Below are positions 33,618 to 41,946 of a stretch of 44,674 nucleotides of DNA, piece after piece. The notes under the pieces are model-generated. The model did no database searches. It had not been told where the DNA came from and saw nothing but the letters and a program-made list of their open reading frames with translations. How positions within the stretch are numbered: position 1 is the first letter of the stretch; each line of letters opens with the position of its first letter. A program made the position numbers and the translations under genes. Source of the DNA: Bradyrhizobium sp. AS23.2 (GTDB taxonomy: Bacteria > Pseudomonadota > Alphaproteobacteria > Rhizobiales > Xanthobacteraceae); NCBI RefSeq assembly GCF_001908185.1, contig NZ_LGHM01000162.1, forward strand, positions 1 through 44,674. The letters run 5' to 3'.

Positions 33618-35375
33618 CTATCCCTCGAACGCATCGATCGAGGCGCGGCTGCCGCGCGAGATCAGCATCTCGTCGGGCGCCGGCAGCGGCTCTCCCTTGT
33701 CGCGAAAACGGTTGGTGATGGGATAGCGGCGGTCGCGGCCAAAATTCTTGCGCGTCACCTTCACGCCGGGCGCGGCCTGGCGGCGCTTGTATTCGGCGAT
33801 GTTCAGGAGATGGTCGATGCGGGTGACCGTCTCGCGATCAAAGCCGGCGGCGATGATCTGGTCCAGCGGCTCTTCGCGCTCGACCAGGCGCTCCAGGATG
33901 GCATCGAGCACGTCATAGGGCGGCAGCGAGTCCTGGTCGGTCTGGTTCTCGCGCAATTCCGCCGTCGGCGGACGCGTGATGATATCAGGCGGAATCACCT
34001 CCCCCGCCGGCCCGAGCGCACCGTCCGGCTTCCAGGTGTTGCGCAACGCCGCCAACCGAAACACCTGCGTCTTGTAGATATCCTTGATCGGGTTGAAGCC
34101 GCCGTTCATGTCGCCATAGAGCGTGGCGTAACCCACCGACATTTCCGACTTGTTGCCGGTGGTGACCACCATCAGCCCGGTCTTGTTGGAGATCGCCATC
34201 AGAAGCGTGCCGCGGGTGCGGGCCTGGAGATTCTCCTCGGTGATGTCTGGCGGCAGATTCTTGAAGATGCCTGAGAGGATGGTCTCGAAGCCGCTTACCG
34301 CCTCCGCGATCGGCAAAACCTCGTAGCGGATGCCGAGATGGCCGGCGAGCTCGCCGGCGTCGGCGATCGAGCTCGCCGCAGTGTAGCGATAAGGCAGCAT
34401 CACGCCATGCACCTGGTCGGCGCCGAGCGCATCGACCGCGATCGCCGCGCACAGCGCCGAATCGATGCCGCCGGAAATACCGAGCAGCACGCCGGGAAAG
34501 CCGTTCTTGGCGACGTAGTCGCGCAAGCCGAGCACGCAGGCCGCGTAATCGGCCTGGTCGCCCTCGGGCTGCTCCGCAATCGGCCCGGTGCAGCGCCAAT
34601 CGTCGCCATTCCGAGTGAAGCGCAGCGTGGTGATGCTCTCCCCGAACGCCGGCAATTGTGCTGCGAGCGAGAGATCGCCGTTGAGCGCGAAGGAGGCGCC
34701 GTCGAATACCAGCTCGTCCTGGCCGCAGACCTGGTTGAGATAGACCAGCGGCAGACCGCTCTCTGTCACGCGCGCCACCGCCACCGACAGGCGCACGTCG
34801 CTCTTGTCGCGGGCATAGGGCGAGCCGTTCGGCACCAAAATGATCTCCGCGCCGGTCTCGGCCAGCGTCTCGACCACATTCTCGTAGTCCTCGGACTCCT
34901 CGAGCCAGATGTCCTCGCAGATCGGAACGCCGATGCGCACACCGCGCACGGTCACGGGACCCGCGGCAGCGCCGCGCGCAAACAGCCTCTTCTCGTCGAA
35001 GACGCCGTAGTTCGGCAGATTGCACTTGAAACGCAGCGCTGCGATCCGGCCGCCGTCGAGCAGCGCACAGGCATTATAGAGCCTGCCGTCCTCGACCCAG
35101 GGTGTGCCGACCAGCATGGCCGGGCCGCCATCGGCGGTCTCGCGCGCAAGGCCTTCGATCGCGGCGCGGCAGGCGGCCTGGAAGGCCGGCTTCTGCACCA
35201 GGTCTTCCGGCGGATAGCCGGCGATGAACAATTCGGGAAACAGCATGAGATCGGCGCCGTCGGCAACGGCCTGCGCGCGCGCGGCACGCGCCTTCGCCGC
35301 ATTGCCCTCGATGTCGCCCACGGTCGGATTGAGCTGGGCGAGCGTGACCGCGAATTCGTTGAGTCGTTCGGTCAT
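33618..35375 (-). CDS. nadE: Glutamine-dependent NAD+ synthetase
   Basis: A 585-residue enzyme that makes NAD+ from deamido-NAD+, using ammonia from glutamine. The N-terminal nitrilase-type glutaminase domain shows the Glu in LFPELFIAGYPPEDL, the Lys in RFKCNLPNYGVFDE and the nucleophile Cys in VPICEDIWLEE. The C-terminal synthetase has the ATP-pyrophosphatase P-loop LGISGGIDSALCAAI at about residue 298 and KSEMSVGYATLYGD. The true start is ATG 35375 (MTERLNEF); a longer frame reads into a repeat. The gene lies downstream of dgkA in the same direction with a hairpin cluster between. No anomaly. Confidence 0.95.
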   Translation of the reverse strand: MTERLNEFAVTLAQLNPTVGDIEGNAAKARAARAQAVADGADLMLFPELFIAGYPPEDLVQKPAFQAACRAAIEGLARETADGGPAMLVGTPWVEDGRLYNACALLDGGRIAALRFKCNLPNYGVFDEKRLFARGAAAGPVTVRGVRIGVPICEDIWLEESEDYENVVETLAETGAEIILVPNGSPYARDKSDVRLSVAVARVTESGLPLVYLNQVCGQDELVFDGASFALNGDLSLAAQLPAFGESITTLRFTRNGDDWRCTGPIAEQPEGDQADYAACVLGLRDYVAKNGFPGVLLGISGGIDSALCAAIAVDALGADQVHGVMLPYRYTAASSIADAGELAGHLGIRYEVLPIAEAVSGFETILSGIFKNLPPDITEENLQARTRGTLLMAISNKTGLMVVTTGNKSEMSVGYATLYGDMNGGFNPIKDIYKTQVFRLAALRNTWKPDGALGPAGEVIPPDIITRPPTAELRENQTDQDSLPPYDVLDAILERLVEREEPLDQIIAAGFDRETVTRIDHLLNIAEYKRRQAAPGVKVTRKNFGRDRRYPITNRFRDKGEPLPAPDEMLISRGSRASIDAFEG

Positions 35376-35387
35376 GGATCGCTCGCA

Positions 35388-35553
35388 GTCACCTCTCCCG
35401 AAGGGAGAGGTCGGATTGCATTGAAGATGCAATCCGGGTGAGGGGTTACGGTCTCTCGTAGGATCCGCGCCCCCTCACCCGCTTTGCGCTCGACGATGCT
35501 ACGCATCGTGAGACCCAAATCGACCTCTCCCCGTTGGGGAGAGGTGAAGGAGC
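35388..35553. repeat. Cluster of five hairpins (palindromic intergenic repeat, type 3)
   Basis: The space between dgkA and nadE holds a series of near-perfect stem-loops: ACCTCTCCCgaaGGGAGAGGT (35391-35411), GGATTGCAT/ATGCAATCC (35413-35435), GGGTGAGGGG/CCCCTCACCC (35436-35480), CGATGC/GCATCG around 35492-35506, and ACCTCTCCCCgttGGGGAGAGGT (35524-35546). The first and last hairpins share the ACCTCTCCC sequence. The arrangement is typical of a dispersed palindromic element and may protect or terminate the transcript. Confidence 0.85.
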
Positions 35554-35589
35554 CGCGGACACCCACGCTCAATGGATATTCTCCGGGAG

Positions 35590-35943
35590 CTAGAGGAACC
35601 CCAATCGCTCGATGAGGGCAAAGATCCAGAACGCACCGGACATCAGCAGCGCAATGCCGACCGCGGCCGAGCCCATGTCCTTGACCCGGCCGATCTGCTT
35701 GTCGTGGTCCATGGTGAGGCGGTCGGCGAGCTTCTCGATCGCGGTGTTGAGCAGCTCGACCACCAGCACGAACGCGACGGCACACACCAGTTCGACCGCG
35801 CGCATCGCGGTCGCGGCGATGAACCACGCCAGCGGCAGCGACAGCAGGAGCGCAAAGATCTCCTCGCGGATGGCCTGCTCCGAGCGGAACGCAAAGGCCA
35901 GACCGTTACGGGAATTGATCGTGGCCTTCCAGATCCGCAGCAA
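35590..35943 (-). CDS. dgkA: Diacylglycerol kinase (DgkA)
   Basis: A 117-residue integral membrane kinase with three helices that recycles diacylglycerol to phosphatidic acid. Start TTG 35943 gives LLRIWKATINSRNGL; then NGLAFAFRSEQAIREE, the catalytic helix VELLNTAIEKLADRL with the key Glu, and KDMGSAAVGIAL. The length is close to E. coli DgkA (121 residues). No ATG is available near the expected N-terminus: the long in-frame extension shown by six-frame translation runs back into the DAHP synthase gene. The TTG lies four bases after the DAHP synthase stop, so translation is probably coupled. Confidence 0.83.
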   Translation of the reverse strand: MLRIWKATINSRNGLAFAFRSEQAIREEIFALLLSLPLAWFIAATAMRAVELVCAVAFVLVVELLNTAIEKLADRLTMDHDKQIGRVKDMGSAAVGIALLMSGAFWIFALIERLGFL

Positions 35944-35947
35944 GGTC

Positions 35948-37336
35948 CTAGAGCCCCGCGGCGAACGGCATCGGCTTGGTCTTGCCGACGCGTTCCTGCT
36001 TGAGGAGCTCCGCGACCAGGAAAGCCATGTCGATCGATTGCTCGGCATTGAGGCGGGGATCGCAGACCGTGTGGTAGCGGTCGTTGAGATCCTCGTCCGT
36101 GATCGCGCGGGCGCCGCCGAGGCATTCGGTGACGTCCTTGCCGGTCATTTCCAGATGCACGCCGCCAGGGTGAGTTCCTTCCGCCGCGTGGATCGCGAAG
36201 AACGACTTCACTTCGGACAGGATGCGGTCGAACGGCCGCGTCTTGTAGCCTGACGTGGAGGTGATGGTGTTACCGTGCATGGGATCGCAGGACCAGACCA
36301 CAACCCTGCCCTCGCGCTTCACGGCGCGGATCAGGTTCGGCAGGTGCTCGCCGACCTTGTCGGAGCCGAAACGGCTGATCAGCGTCAGGCGGCCGGGCTC
36401 GTTGTCGGGGTTGAGCACGTCGATCAGCTTCAACAGCTCGTCGGGCTTCAGCGACGGGCCGCACTTGAGCCCGATCGGATTTTTGATGCCGCGGAAATAT
36501 TCGACATGGCCGTGATCGAGCTGGCGGGTGCGGTCGCCGATCCAGATCATGTGGCCGGAGGTCGCGTACCAGTCGCCGGTCGTGGAATCGACGCGGGTCA
36601 TGGCCTGCTCGTAGCCGAGCAGCAGCGCCTCGTGGCTGGTGTAGAAGTCGGTGGCGCGCAGCTCGGGATGGCTCTCGAGATCGAGGCCGCAGGCGCGCAT
36701 GAAGTTGAGCGCCTCCGAGATGCGGTCGGCCAGCTCCTTGTAGCGGCGGGACTGCGGACTATCCTTCAGGAAACCGAGCATCCACTGATGCACGCTGCCG
36801 AGATTGGCGAAGCCGCCGGTGGCAAAAGCGCGGAGCAGGTTCAGCGTCGCGGCCGACTGGCGATAGGCCATCAACTGGCGCTGCGGATCCGGCACGCGCG
36901 CTTCCTTGGTGAAGGCGATGTCGTTGACGATGTCGCCGCGATAGCTCGGCAGCTCGATACCGTTGGCCTTCTCGGTCGGCGAGGACCGCGGCTTGGCGAA
37001 CTGGCCGGCAATGCGGCCGACCTTCACCACGGGGACGGCGCCGGCATAGGTCAGCACCACCGCCATCTGCAGCAGAACGCGGAAGAAGTCGCGGATGTTG
37101 TTGGCGCCGTGCTCGGCAAAGCTCTCGGCGCAGTCGCCGCCCTGGAGCAGGAAGGCCTCGCCGGCCGCAACGCGGCCTAAGGCCTTCTTCAGATTGCGCG
37201 CCTCGCCCGCAAACACCAGCGGCGGAAAGGTCGCAAGCTGCGCCTCAACGTCGGCCAGGGCCTTGGCGTCGGGATAATCGGGCACCTGTAGCACCGGCTT
37301 GCTGCGCCAGGACTCGGGCGTCCACCGCTCGGACAT
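35948..37336 (-). CDS. Class II (plant-type) 3-deoxy-7-phosphoheptulonate synthase
   Basis: A 462-residue enzyme for the first step of the shikimate pathway, joining phosphoenolpyruvate and erythrose-4-phosphate. Class II features include the N-terminal WTPESWRSKPVLQVPDYPD, the QGGDCAESFAEH loop, VVKVGRIAGQFAKPRSSPTE, GDCSW-type regions and the late EGTHPGGVHLEMTGKDVTEC, which carries metal and substrate residues. ATG 37336 has GGAGAG upstream; a longer frame from 37366 is not supported. Class II enzymes in Rhizobiales are the main or only DAHP synthase. The 3' end abuts dgkA. A stand-alone gene without other aromatic genes nearby is usual. Confidence 0.93.
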   Translation of the reverse strand: MSERWTPESWRSKPVLQVPDYPDAKALADVEAQLATFPPLVFAGEARNLKKALGRVAAGEAFLLQGGDCAESFAEHGANNIRDFFRVLLQMAVVLTYAGAVPVVKVGRIAGQFAKPRSSPTEKANGIELPSYRGDIVNDIAFTKEARVPDPQRQLMAYRQSAATLNLLRAFATGGFANLGSVHQWMLGFLKDSPQSRRYKELADRISEALNFMRACGLDLESHPELRATDFYTSHEALLLGYEQAMTRVDSTTGDWYATSGHMIWIGDRTRQLDHGHVEYFRGIKNPIGLKCGPSLKPDELLKLIDVLNPDNEPGRLTLISRFGSDKVGEHLPNLIRAVKREGRVVVWSCDPMHGNTITSTSGYKTRPFDRILSEVKSFFAIHAAEGTHPGGVHLEMTGKDVTECLGGARAITDEDLNDRYHTVCDPRLNAEQSIDMAFLVAELLKQERVGKTKPMPFAAGL

Positions 37337-37516
37337 CGCAATCTCTCCGTGAAGCAAAAAGTACAACCTGATCTGCGGGTTGCGAGGGCCGCCTTATACA
37401 CAGGCTGGTCCCCGGCCGCCAGTTGTAAATCCATTTCGCACTGCAAACCCTTGCGGGGAAAGCCGAATTCGCATTTGCTAGGGATCGCGAAGAAACCGGC
37501 AAGACCCCCTCCGCCC

Positions 37517-38413
37517 ATGGACGCGGCACTGGACGACGTTTTCATCGACGAGATCAGCTTCCCGGCAACGGACGGGTATGGGCTGACCGGCACCCTGTTC
37601 CTGCCGCGCGGCGCCAAGCGCCATGCCGTCCTGATCAATTCGGCGACCGCCGTCCCCCGCAAGATCTATCGCGGCTTTGCCTCCTACCTCGCCCATCGCG
37701 GCTGCGCGGTCCTGACCTACGACTACCGCGGCATCGGCGGCTCCCGGCAGCCGGCGCTAGTGGGCTACAACCAGCCGAAATCGCTGGTCGGCTTCGAGGC
37801 CTCGATGTCGGACTGGGCCGCGCTCGACGTCACCGCCGCGGTGCGCTGGATGCGCGACCGGTACAACACCCTTCCCCTCGCCTATGTCGGCCACTCCTTC
37901 GGCGGCCAGGCGCTGGGGCTGATCGAGAACAACACGGAAATATCGCGCGCCGTATTCCTCGCCTCGCAGGCCGCGACCTGGCGGCTGATGAGCTCACCCG
38001 AGAAATACCGTGTCTTCGCCTTCATGAATTTCGTCGGCGTACCGCTGGTCCACATGCTCGGCTACGCACCGGGCTGGGCCGGCATCGGCGAGGACCTCCC
38101 CAAGGGCGTGTTCCTGCAGTGGGCCGAATGGGTCTCCAGCCCCCGCTATCTCTTCGATTCAAAACTGCCGGCGCTGGAGAACTTTGCCAAGTTCAAGGGA
38201 GAGCTGCGCGCGTTGTGTTTCTCGGACGATCCGTGGGCGACGCTTCCCGCGGTCGAACTGCTCACGAGCGGATTCACCGCGATCAAGCCGGAGGTGTTGA
38301 CGGTGAAGCCAACCGACGTCGGCGCCAAGGCGATCGGCCATTTCGGTTTCTTCCGCCCCGAGCACCGCGACACGCTGTGGCGCGGCGTGGCGGAATGGAT
38401 CCAGGGGGAGTGA
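37517..38413 (+). CDS. Alpha/beta hydrolase (serine esterase/peptidase-like)
   Basis: A 298-residue alpha/beta-hydrolase fold protein. The nucleophile elbow is AYVGHSFGGQALG (GxSxG with Ser), preceded by LTYDYRGIGGS; the catalytic Asp is probably in FSDDPWATLP and the catalytic His in IGHFGFFRPEHRD. It resembles the YheT/S33-like hydrolase group with no signal peptide. The start is ATG 37517; earlier in-frame codons belong to the promoter region, and the region before the start has no strong ribosome-binding site. It diverges from the DAHP synthase gene and converges with the DipZ-like gene, whose stop is 10 bases away. The substrate is unknown. Confidence 0.85.
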   Translation: MDAALDDVFIDEISFPATDGYGLTGTLFLPRGAKRHAVLINSATAVPRKIYRGFASYLAHRGCAVLTYDYRGIGGSRQPALVGYNQPKSLVGFEASMSDWAALDVTAAVRWMRDRYNTLPLAYVGHSFGGQALGLIENNTEISRAVFLASQAATWRLMSSPEKYRVFAFMNFVGVPLVHMLGYAPGWAGIGEDLPKGVFLQWAEWVSSPRYLFDSKLPALENFAKFKGELRALCFSDDPWATLPAVELLTSGFTAIKPEVLTVKPTDVGAKAIGHFGFFRPEHRDTLWRGVAEWIQGE

Positions 38414-38423
38414 GCCTCAGCGC

Positions 38424-40175
38424 TCAGCCAAACGTGAAGGCGTAGGCCTGGACGCCGGCATCGAGGAAGCGGATCTCGAAAGTGTGGTCGGTCACGGCGT
38501 CCGGGGTGCGGATGAGCTGGTAGAGCCGCTGCGTCGTGACCACGCCGTTGCCGTCGGCGTCCGAATCCATGCCATGCGCAGCGCCGGGCGGCTTGCCGTC
38601 GATGGTGATGCGGAAGCGGATGCTGGCACTTTCGCTGGCGGGACCAAGCACGAGATGCAGGTCGCGGGCGTGAAAGCGGTAGATGATGCTGCCGCCTGGC
38701 TCGTTCAGTTGCGCGCGCTCCGGCCCGACCGTCCAATTGCCCGTGAGCGACCAGTCGTTGAGCTGCGGCTCGCCCGCCGCATAGACGTGGCCCTCGTCCT
38801 TCACCACGCCGCCGGGCGAGACGAAATTCTCGCTGCGGTCATACCCGACATAAGTCTCGTGCGATTGGACCTCAGCGCCGTCGGAGGCGGCCTCCGCGCC
38901 CGAGCCTTTGACGGCAACGATGTCGGACGGAACGTTCTTATTGCCGGCCTCGCTCAGCAGCGTCTGGATGACGCGCTCGGACTCTGCATACTCGCCCTCA
39001 CCGAAATGATGGTGACGGACCTTGCCGTTGGCATCGATGAAGTAGTGTGCGGGCCAGTACTGGTTCTCGAAGGAGCGCCAGATCTTGTAGTCGTTGTCGA
39101 TCGCGACGGGATAGCCGATCTTCAGGGATGCAACGGCATTCTTGACGTTGTCGACATTGCGCTCGAAGGCGAATTCGGGCGCGTGCACGCCGATCACCAC
39201 GAGACCACGGTCGCGATATTTCTCCGCCCAGGCGCGGACGTAAGGAATCGAGCGCAGGCAGTTGATGCAGGAATAGGTCCAGAAATCGACGAGGACGACC
39301 TTGCCCTTCAGCCCCTCAAAGGTGAGCGGCGGCGAGTTCAGCCACTGCTGCGCGCCGGCGAGCGAGGGATCGAGATCCTCGACCATCAGGTCAGATGCGG
39401 CGCCGCCGGCCGGCTTGGCCTGCATCGACGGTCCGGTCATCGCGGTCTTGGCGTTCGGATGCAGCCTGTCGAGCAGCGCCTGCTCCAGCGACGTCGTGCC
39501 GCCGACCGAAAGGTTGGTGAGGAAGCCCGTATCCAGGCCGAGCGATATGGCCACCACAGCCGCAAGCACAGCGACGCCGACCCCGCGCCTGATCCATTCG
39601 CCGGCCCCGATCGAGCGTTTCATCGCGGCGAAGACGCGGCCGCCGACCAGCAGTGCCAGGGCCAGCGACGTGGCGGCGCCGGCCGCGTAAACCAGCAACA
39701 ACAGCGCCGTTCCGGCATTTGCGCCCTGGAGCGCGGCGCCGGTCAGGATCAGGCCGAGCACCGGGCCAGCGCAGGGCGCCCAGAGAAAGCCGGTCGCAAT
39801 TCCAAGCACGAAGGGCGCGACAAGACTGTCCTTGCCGGGCTGGTCCGCCGATTGCGACAAGCGCGCACCGACCGCCACAAGCGGCCGCATCAGGCGATCG
39901 GCGAGTTCGGGAAGCACCAGCGTCAGGCCGAACAGAGCCAGCAGGACCAATGCGGCGGCACGCCCGTATTGATTGGCCGAGACCACCCAGCCGCCAGCCA
40001 CGGAGGCAAGCGTGGCGACGACGGCGAATGCCAGCGACATGCCGACCAGCATCGGCAGCCCGTTCCTGAGGAACGGTTTATCGGCGCGCGCCAGCACGAA
40101 GGGAATGACCGGCAGGATGCACGGGCTCACGATGGTCAGGACGCCACCGAGATAAGCAAGCAGAAAGAGGATCAT
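38424..40175 (-). CDS. DipZ-like protein: CcdA-type transporter fused to thioredoxin and a C-terminal beta domain
   Basis: A 583-residue inner-membrane protein. Residues 1 to about 210 are six to seven hydrophobic helices of the CcdA type with the redox Cys in SPCILPVIPF (about residue 19) and WAPCAGPVLG; these would carry reducing equivalents across the membrane. A thioredoxin-like domain (about 270-420) faces the periplasm with Cys303 and Cys306 in WTYSCINCLRS. The C-terminal part (about 440-583) is a beta-rich domain, similar to the carbohydrate-binding-like region of mycobacterial DipZ (family knowledge). The likely role is thiol-disulfide exchange for oxidised periplasmic proteins or cytochrome maturation. 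ATG 40175. Some 84 bases upstream lies a small gene on the same strand. Confidence 0.9.
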   Translation of the reverse strand: MILFLLAYLGGVLTIVSPCILPVIPFVLARADKPFLRNGLPMLVGMSLAFAVVATLASVAGGWVVSANQYGRAAALVLLALFGLTLVLPELADRLMRPLVAVGARLSQSADQPGKDSLVAPFVLGIATGFLWAPCAGPVLGLILTGAALQGANAGTALLLLVYAAGAATSLALALLVGGRVFAAMKRSIGAGEWIRRGVGVAVLAAVVAISLGLDTGFLTNLSVGGTTSLEQALLDRLHPNAKTAMTGPSMQAKPAGGAASDLMVEDLDPSLAGAQQWLNSPPLTFEGLKGKVVLVDFWTYSCINCLRSIPYVRAWAEKYRDRGLVVIGVHAPEFAFERNVDNVKNAVASLKIGYPVAIDNDYKIWRSFENQYWPAHYFIDANGKVRHHHFGEGEYAESERVIQTLLSEAGNKNVPSDIVAVKGSGAEAASDGAEVQSHETYVGYDRSENFVSPGGVVKDEGHVYAAGEPQLNDWSLTGNWTVGPERAQLNEPGGSIIYRFHARDLHLVLGPASESASIRFRITIDGKPPGAAHGMDSDADGNGVVTTQRLYQLIRTPDAVTDHTFEIRFLDAGVQAYAFTFG

Positions 40176-40259
40176 GAGCCCGCTCTTACCACCGCCCGAA
40201 GGGAGCGATCTTCACAAGACCGTTTTCGGGGGGCCGGATCTGATCCTCGGCCGCGAGCG

Positions 40260-40523
40260 TTAGCGGATGATCGTCGTCAGCGACGAATAGCGCTTGCTCG
40301 GCTTGGCTTCGCTCGGCGCGAATTGCGCGAAGGCGTCGCTGACGCGGACCGCCGGCGGCGTATCGCCGGCAAAGCGGAATTCCTTCAGCCGCGGCGCGTA
40401 GAAGCTGGCGCTGTAATAGGCATCGTCGAAGCGCGCCTCGCCGCCCCCGAACAATGCGTCGCAGACGAACAGGAGCGCGTAGACTCCCGCCACCGCAGCG
40501 ACGATCTCCTTGAAAACTGACAT
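40260..40523 (-). CDS. 87-residue membrane-anchored protein of unknown function
   Basis: A small protein starting MSVFKEIVAAVAGVYALLFVCDALFGGG, giving one N-terminal membrane segment (or an uncleaved signal) followed by about 55 polar residues (FDDAYYSASFYAPRLKEFRF, ending SSLTTIIR). ATG 40523 has GGGG about seven bases upstream; longer in-frame extensions (to 40871) run into upstream intergenic DNA. It lies directly upstream of the DipZ-like gene on the same strand with an 84-base gap, so they may share a promoter. I do not recognise the family. A DipZ partner or substrate is one possibility, but this is a guess. Confidence 0.7.
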   Translation of the reverse strand: MSVFKEIVAAVAGVYALLFVCDALFGGGEARFDDAYYSASFYAPRLKEFRFAGDTPPAVRVSDAFAQFAPSEAKPSKRYSSLTTIIR

Positions 40524-40851
40524 GCTGATGCCCCACCCTGTTGCCGGGAAGAGATGCACGCCGGTTCCAAAGCCGAGGTTTAAGGCCGCGCGCTTCCTGT
40601 GCGCAGGGTTTGCCACCGCTGAGCGGATTGCAGACAATTTGATCGATCTTGAAACGCCCTTCTGCAACGGCCGACTTTCGTCGGCTCGCTCAAGCTCATC
40701 GTCAACCATACCTGACCGGGCAAGGGGCGCACCGGCGCGAAAGACGCGTTCTGGATATCCGGCGCCGTCGCCTTGTCCGCGGCGGGCAAGAGTGGCAATC
40801 TTTGGCGCAATCGGCCACGAGACTGTCAAGAGACCGTCAAGAGACCCAATC
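40524..40851. other. Divergent intergenic region between the small DipZ-linked gene and the ModE-like gene
   Basis: No gene is supported in these 328 bases; frames on both strands lack a start with a ribosome-binding site. It contains CCGACtttcGTCGG (near 40670-40683, a small hairpin without a T-tract) and two adjacent 11-base copies GTCAAGAGACC just before the ModE-like start. It should hold both promoters. Confidence 0.45.
40825..40846. promoter_or_regulatory. Tandem 11-bp repeat GTCAAGAGACC upstream of the ModE-like gene (possible operator)
   Basis: Two exact copies sit head to tail at 40825-40835 and 40836-40846, ending five bases before the start codon of the DNA-binding protein. The 11-base period places both copies on the same face of the helix. 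An autoregulatory binding site is an inference; a slippage duplication is the alternative. Confidence 0.35.
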
Positions 40852-41226
40852 ATGTCGCGTGCGAGCGCCAAATCGCTTCCTCAGCTGAGCGTTCGTATCG
40901 ACCTCGACAGCGAGGATCGGATCGGACCCGGCAAGATCGAGCTTCTGGAGCAGATCCGCGAGCACGGCTCGATCTCGGCGGCAGGCCGCGCCATGGACAT
41001 GTCCTACAAGCGCGCCTGGGATCTCGTCGACGAGATCAACCGCATTTGCGGGCATGCCGCGGTCGAGCCCCAGGCCGGCGGCAAGAACGGCGGAGGCGCG
41101 ATGCTGACCCCGTTCGGTGAGGGACTCGTCGCACGCTATCGCAAGATCGAGCGCGATGCTGCGCGCGCCGTGCGCAAGGAGTTGGAAGCGCTCAGGAGCG
41201 ACATCTCCCGTTCGCGTAAATCCTGA
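40852..41226 (+). CDS. Stand-alone ModE-like winged helix-turn-helix regulator
   Basis: A 124-residue protein matching the N-terminal DNA-binding domain of ModE (LysR-type winged helix). It reads KIELLEQIREHGSISAAGRA, then MDMSYKRAWDLVDEINRI as the recognition region and GGGAMLTPFGEGLVARYRKI as the wing and linker. The TOBE molybdate-binding domains of full ModE are missing, so metal sensing must use another mechanism or another protein. No molybdate transport or cofactor gene lies beside it. The start ATG 40852 has only a weak GAGA ribosome-binding site, and the tandem 11-base repeat lies just upstream. The target genes are unknown. Confidence 0.85.
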   Translation: MSRASAKSLPQLSVRIDLDSEDRIGPGKIELLEQIREHGSISAAGRAMDMSYKRAWDLVDEINRICGHAAVEPQAGGKNGGGAMLTPFGEGLVARYRKIERDAARAVRKELEALRSDISRSRKS

Positions 41227-41315
41227 CAATCGGATTGGCAGGATCGTGCATAACGAGGCTTGGCCCGAGCTGGTCGTTTTGCCTACCGCGTAGGATCGCG
41301 ATTGCGCCCCCGCCC

Positions 41316-41912
41316 TCAGCCGTGACCGTGGCCGTGCCCCGCCTCCTTGCGGTGCGCGTTGTCGGCTAGGCGGTCGACCCAGGCGATGCCGATTGCGGAG
41401 ATGATGAAGGTCAGATGGATCAGCACCTGCCACATCACGCCGGTCTCGGTGAAATTGCTCCGCGTCGTGCCGAGATTGCCCGCCTCGATGAAGGTCCTGA
41501 GCAGCGAGATCGAGGAGATGCCGATGATCGCCATCGCCAGTTTGATCTTCAGCACGCTCGCATTGACGTGACTGAGCCATTCCGGCTCGTCCGGATGGCC
41601 GTTCAGGTTCAGCCGGGAGACGAAGGTCTCGTAGCCGCCAACGATCACCATCACCAGCAGGTTCGAGATCATGACGACGTCGATCAGCCCGAGCACAATC
41701 AGCATGATCTGCTGCTCACTGGCGTCGAACGAGTGCACGACCAGGTGCCAGAGTTCTTTCAGGAACAGCAGCACATAGACAGACTGCGCGATGATGAGAC
41801 CGACATAAAGCGGTAGTTGCAGCCAGCGCGAGCCAAAGATGAGTTGGGCAAACGGGCCGATTTGCGGTCCCGCCGCGGTGCGCGCCGAAGGTGCTTTGGA
41901 TTCAGACGTCAT
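41316..41912 (-). CDS. UPF0114 (YqhA/TIGR00645) family membrane protein
   Basis: A 198-residue inner-membrane protein with four hydrophobic helices. It contains the family segment GSRWLQLPLYVGLIIAQSVY, DVVMISNLLVMVIVGGYETF and ISSISLLRTFIE. The C-terminal tail ends with HRKEAGHGHGHG, three His-Gly pairs that might bind metal. ATG 41912 has GGAGAG upstream. It lies 34 bases after the TerC-like gene on the minus strand, and is probably the last gene of the TerB-membrane protein-TerC operon. No function is established for this family. Confidence 0.87.
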   Translation of the reverse strand: MTSESKAPSARTAAGPQIGPFAQLIFGSRWLQLPLYVGLIIAQSVYVLLFLKELWHLVVHSFDASEQQIMLIVLGLIDVVMISNLLVMVIVGGYETFVSRLNLNGHPDEPEWLSHVNASVLKIKLAMAIIGISSISLLRTFIEAGNLGTTRSNFTETGVMWQVLIHLTFIISAIGIAWVDRLADNAHRKEAGHGHGHG

Positions 41913-41946
41913 TGGTCTCTCCGGATTGCAGACAAGAATTGTCGCC

